Shown: one piece after another, positions 60,163 through 64,000 of the stretch
Numbering within the stretch: the first letter of the stretch is position 1
Layout of the letters: each line of letters starts with the position of its first letter
Assembly: GCF_020497125.1 (NCBI RefSeq)
Contig: NC_059082.1
Coordinates: forward strand, 53,776,524 to 53,840,523
Source of the DNA: Mauremys mutica
Lineage: Eukaryota > Chordata > Testudines > Geoemydidae
Reading direction: 5' to 3'
DNA length: 64,000 nucleotides
The notes under the pieces: model-generated
Told to the model about the DNA's origin: nothing
What the model saw: only the letters and a program-made list of their open reading frames with translations
Databases searched by the model: none
Translations under genes and position numbers: made by a program

Positions 60163-60571
60163 CAGTGGCTCTCAACCTTTCCAGACTATTGTATGCCCTT
60201 TCAGAAGTCTGATTTGTCTTGCATACCCCCAAGTTTCACCTCACTTTAAAACTACTTGCTCACAAAAATCAGACATAAAACTAAAGTGTCACAGCACACT
60301 GTTGCTGAAAAATTGCTTACTTTCTTATTTTATAATTGTATAATGAGAAAGTAAGTCCATTGGAATATAAATATTGTAATTACATTTCAGTGCATAGTAT
60401 ATAAAGCAGTGTAAAGTCATAGTCTGAATGAAATTTTAGTTTGTACTGACTTCACTAATGTTTTTTATGTAGCCTGTTGTAAAACTAGGCAGATATCTAG
60501 ATTAGTTGATGTATCCCCTGGAAGACCTCCGCATACCCCCAGGGTACATGTACCTCTGGTTGAGAGCATTG
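60163..60571. mobile_element. hAT-like MITE, about 409 bp, within an old repeat
   Basis: Starts cagtggctctcaacctttcc and ends ctctggttgagagcattg. The interior repeats cttgcatacccccaag and ccgcatacccccaggg near both ends as inverted text. The flanking old repeat (ggaccagaaccccattgtg | ctgtacagtctctgcc) is the 48501-48620 family, cut in two. The target duplication is not clear. Confidence 0.65.
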
Positions 60572-61789
60572 CTGTACAGTCTCTGCCATATCCAGGGTCT
60601 TTTCTCTTCTCTAAAGCAAATCATTTTTTTTTAAATATGGGCTTAAGTCATCAATAAGTGGACAGATCCTTTCTGTTGCCTTGACATCAGTACTAGATAG
60701 CACCTTCAGTTCTAAGCGCCTGGCTGAGATCTGCAGCTGGCCGAAACTAATTCTTGGAAAGACTGAGGTGAAGCTAATGGATAGAAGAAAATATTTGTGA
60801 AGAACTTCTCCATTCTATAACATCCCCTTCTTTTGAGGGTGTTTACCCTCTGATTGTTAATCTACAGCTGCCAAGAACTCCACTCACTCCTGTTAGAAAC
60901 AACTCGGTCACACCTCCAGGTCTGATATCATACAGAAAATCGACAATTTCATACCTAAACATTGCAATCTAAAAAATATAACATGAAGACTTGACACAGG
61001 ATATAACAATGAGGTTTCTCAACAATGCAAGTTGCCAAGAGCATGAAAATCCTTGCTGTTTTCTGCATTTGCTTCCCTGTTAACTTAGATTTGGCTCAGC
61101 ATTTTTCAGTTCTCATCTTAAGTCCTCCAGGAAATTGACCCATATCAGTACAGGGGCCACTTACTGCTGCAAAATCAGGCACTCCCATGATAGCCAATTT
61201 GCACTGGAACTGTCAGTTTGAAGATCTGAACCCTTGTATGTAGAAGGCTGAGCTTTCTCATTGAACAGCCTATGAGTTTGGGATTGAATGTCAGCATTTT
61301 CTGATCGAACTACAAAACCCACTTCAACCAAGCCTTCCCATAATAACTCAACTTGCACATCTGGTCCCAGTTGACTACAGGAAAGAGTTAAATATCTTTG
61401 TATATTCTAATTTTTGTGAAACATTTGGCTTCCACTGTGGTGGGTGCCATGTAAGAATCGAGATTTGGGCAACTGTGGGCAATATGATAACGTCCAAGGA
61501 TAACATTTTCCCCCTCCCCCCCGTCTTAAAATTCCTCACTTTCTATTAGAGCCGGTGTTTCCAGTCCTAGAGGACAGTGGAGAGTGCTTGGCTGACTCTG
61601 TTAATGTCTGCCATGATATGGTTCCAAACAGTAAATTGACCTTCAGTGCGTGTGTCCTGAAACATCGCTCATAGCTGTCCCTTCAGTTCTAAGCCTTTGT
61701 GTCTCAGTGAGAAGCAACAGCTGCTGGGCATCTTATATTTTATTTTTAATAGGACTGCAGCTTTTTAAATAATGGCTTGAACAGAGGGC
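60572..61789. other. AT-rich intron-like sequence
   Basis: No gene or named repeat beyond the tail of the old repeat at 60572-60600. Confidence 0.35.
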
Positions 61790-61970
61790 CAGGAATCAGC
61801 AGCATAGGAATTGTTACTCTGGAGCTGACACAAACTTTCTGTGTGCCCTTTGGCAAGTACTAATCTCTCTTCTTATAAAATGAGGATAATTCTTGTTTAC
61901 GTCATAGGGGTGTTGAGAAGACAGATTAGTTGACTTTGTAAAGTGCCATATCACTGCAAGTAGAAATGCC
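61790..61970 (+). mobile_element. MIR SINE
   Basis: ctgtgtgccctttggcaagt, aaaatgaggataattctt, cataggggtgttgagaag and tttgtaaagtgcc follow the MIR consensus order. A fair-quality ancient SINE. Confidence 0.75.
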
Positions 61971-63784
61971 CAGAAAACACACTACCTGCTTTCTTATTGC
62001 ATAAATGACTCAAGTGATTTGATATTTTTATCTTTATCTGTAAACAGTTATAAAAATGTACTAGTCAAGAAACAGAGCCTAGCAGAGGGAACGGAGCACT
62101 AGAAATGTATTTAATCTGCTAACCATGGTAATCCATTAACAAGATACAAATAGTGCATTGCTCTTTTCTATATGCCTTATTTCTGGAAATCATTCAGGGC
62201 CTAGCAACAGCAGTCTTCTTACTGCAATGAAATTGGTTGGTACAACAAACATTGCTAGTCCTGGTTAAATTTCTAATATACTAGTGCATCAGTCATAATG
62301 AGGACTGCTTGAGCAGTGGTTAACTAATCCAGAGTAAACCATAATTTGTGGCCTAGCAGCAACAGATATTTTCCTACAGTAAATAGCAAAAAACTGCTGC
62401 TGGGAATTTAGTTTTCTCAATGGGATTATCCTTCTGGTGTCTAGTCAAACCACAGGATGTACTTGAACAACTTCAAAATAAACCAATAATGATGGTGATT
62501 TTTTTTTTTTTCAAATGTTGCAGGATTTCCAACTTTCCCCTTTGTCAGCATTTCAGTATGTAATCACAATTCATAGATGTCTTCCTCTTTGCACAATCAC
62601 TGCTGGTCAGAGGAGACCTCTGTAGTTTAACTCCAGCTGACTCCTGGAGAAACTGGCTGCTGTACTAGAAATGTTGTCTTTGAAATATTCTTATTCTGAA
62701 ATCAGCTGTAGGCATACATTCAGAGATGTATCCAATTGGCCTATTTTTGCTTAATGTTGGCCTTACTAAGTATCTAGTCCAGCCAGATGGTTAACAGCTT
62801 ACTCCTCTACCATTTAGGAATTAAAGATCACCTCTTGTTTGTACTGAGACAAGGAAGCCTCCATCCCAGATATGTTCCTTCCCAGGATCTTGAACAGAGG
62901 ATGGGAAGGTCCACAAATATCTACCCTTAGCAATCATAGGAAACCTTCCACCTGTTCCCAACAAATGAGAGCAATAAAAGGTCAGGTCACTGCTTCATCA
63001 GGTCCACTTTCCTATTTCTGGTTGTGGTTTTTGTCTTATATTTTTATGGGAAGTGTCATATCCCTATGATGTACCTGGCCAACTGTATACATGGGCTTGG
63101 AGGAGACACAATCATGAGGAAACAAAGTTCTAGCTGCCATACTGGAGTGACAGTAACACCTTCCCATGATATCATGGAAAGCCTCATCACATCCATTATT
63201 TTTCTTCCATTAAAAAGCTCTTCTGCCCATCTTGTATCCTATGTTTTCAAAAGAGATGGTGGAACTGATCTTCTATGGCAAGTCCTGTAACTGTAAATTA
63301 TATTGTCAAATAGGTACCCATGGAAACCTGTACATGATTAACTGGACTCCCCAGGCCACTGCATGCTTGTTTTGCTAGCTTTTCTCAGAGAACTGGGGTA
63401 GCTTCATTCAGAATGTTGCAGCCTCACTACTTACCTGTATGTGCAAATTTTATCCTTTCACCTCTGTTGTGGAGGAACCTACATTGGTTTCCTATCTTCA
63501 ACAAAATTGCTATCTTCTTGGTCCTTTGTGGTCTCTTCCCATTTCAGTTTTGCCACATCTGGCCTGCTTTCCACTGTCAGAGGTTAGCTCTAATCTGGTG
63601 TGGCATCAGCTAAATGAGGAAGAATCTTTTTCTTTCAAACCCAACACAACCTTCTGTGCTCCCTGCAGCCACCTCACCTTGTGCTGCAACTGGATATTTT
63701 GCACACTATTCAGGGTTGTGCTAATTGGCACTTGGAAGTAGTACACTGTTTGTTTTATTCCCCTGTGTGTGTCAGGAAGTGGTA
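61971..63784. other. AT-rich intron-like sequence
   Basis: No coding exon, RNA gene or named repeat recognised. A poly-T run (about 62500) and scattered short frames only. Confidence 0.35.
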
Positions 63785-63960
63785 TTGGTGCTTTTCTTCC
63801 AGAGTCAGTACTGAACCAATGCCCCTGTATTATACTTTGGGAGCACTGTGTTGCTGGAAATGCTCTCTTTTGGATAAGATATAAATCAAGGTACTGACTA
63901 GTAAAGAATTCTGCGAACCTTTTCACAAGACTAATATGGCTATTAGTGTAGTGTTCTGAC
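63785..63960 (+). repeat. Ancient LINE/SINE 3' tail
   Basis: gtactgaaccaatgcccctg ... ctctcttttggataagat ... aaatcaaggtactgac resembles a widely conserved vertebrate repeat tail (…tttcggatgagacgttaaaccgag type). Class uncertain. Confidence 0.4.
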
Positions 63961-64000
63961 TGAATTGCAACACTGGTAATTATTCTACCATCCTAAATTG

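Overview
The window is vertebrate nuclear DNA, most probably from a turtle (inference). It is about 45% GC and intron-rich, contains no prokaryote-like gene organisation, and is dominated by interspersed repeats. Three features point to Testudines: repeated copies of the tRNA-derived 'tortoise Pol III' type SINE (2.40, 18.87 and 33.32 kb), many CR1 LINE fragments, and DIRS-type, Ty3/gypsy-type, hAT and Tigger-like elements. The only genes I can support with good confidence belong to a tandem cluster of C2H2 zinc-finger genes, all on the + strand.

Zinc-finger cluster (1-42.5 kb). Three related units are visible. Unit 1: KRAB-B-like exon 717-821, zinc-finger exon 9141-10249 (10 fingers), poly(A) signal near 12925. 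Unit 2: promoter and non-coding first exon ending 15477, KRAB-B-like exon 16901-17008, zinc-finger exon 24353-25548 (11 fingers), poly(A) signal near 26450. Unit 3: promoter and first exon ending 35929, KRAB-B-like exon 39384-39497, zinc-finger exon 40243-41438 (11 fingers). An orphan fourth KRAB-B-region copy lies at 33.8-34.29 kb. Only unit 2 keeps an open KRAB-B-like exon. Units 1 and 3 carry in-frame stops there, and I find no KRAB-A exon in any unit. The proteins are therefore probably nuclear DNA-binding factors that have lost, or are losing, KRAB-type co-repressor recruitment (inference). The introns have been inflated by transposons: the intron before the zinc-finger exon is 0.75 kb in unit 3, 7.3 kb in unit 2 and 8.3 kb in unit 1.

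Mobile-element strata. 1.9-7.0 kb: a decayed minus-strand Ty3/gypsy pol broken up by a SINE, a hAT element (itself split by a CR1) and two further CR1 pieces. 7.1-8.1 kb: a DIRS tyrosine-recombinase fragment. 17.6-23.6 kb: a DIRS gag-like fragment split by a 4.74-kb hAT with an 8-bp target duplication; that hAT carries a decayed BED-finger transposase, a SINE and a Tigger-like element, which in turn holds part of another hAT-like repeat. 27.2-30.2 kb: an insertion carrying a SANT/Myb-like domain. 42-55 kb: two solo LTRs, several hAT and Tigger-like elements with target duplications, a 110-bp inverted repeat, and a 1.7-kb element with 9-bp flanking repeats.

Right end (56.5-64 kb). A CpG island with GC boxes and two CRE-like sites is followed by a good splice donor at 56804. 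It looks like the promoter and first exon of an unidentified + strand gene whose first intron fills the rest of the window, including a third solo LTR. I see no bacterial-type defence system, CRISPR array or canonical non-coding RNA gene. Family assignments come from recognising protein motifs and repeat ends by eye, without database searches.
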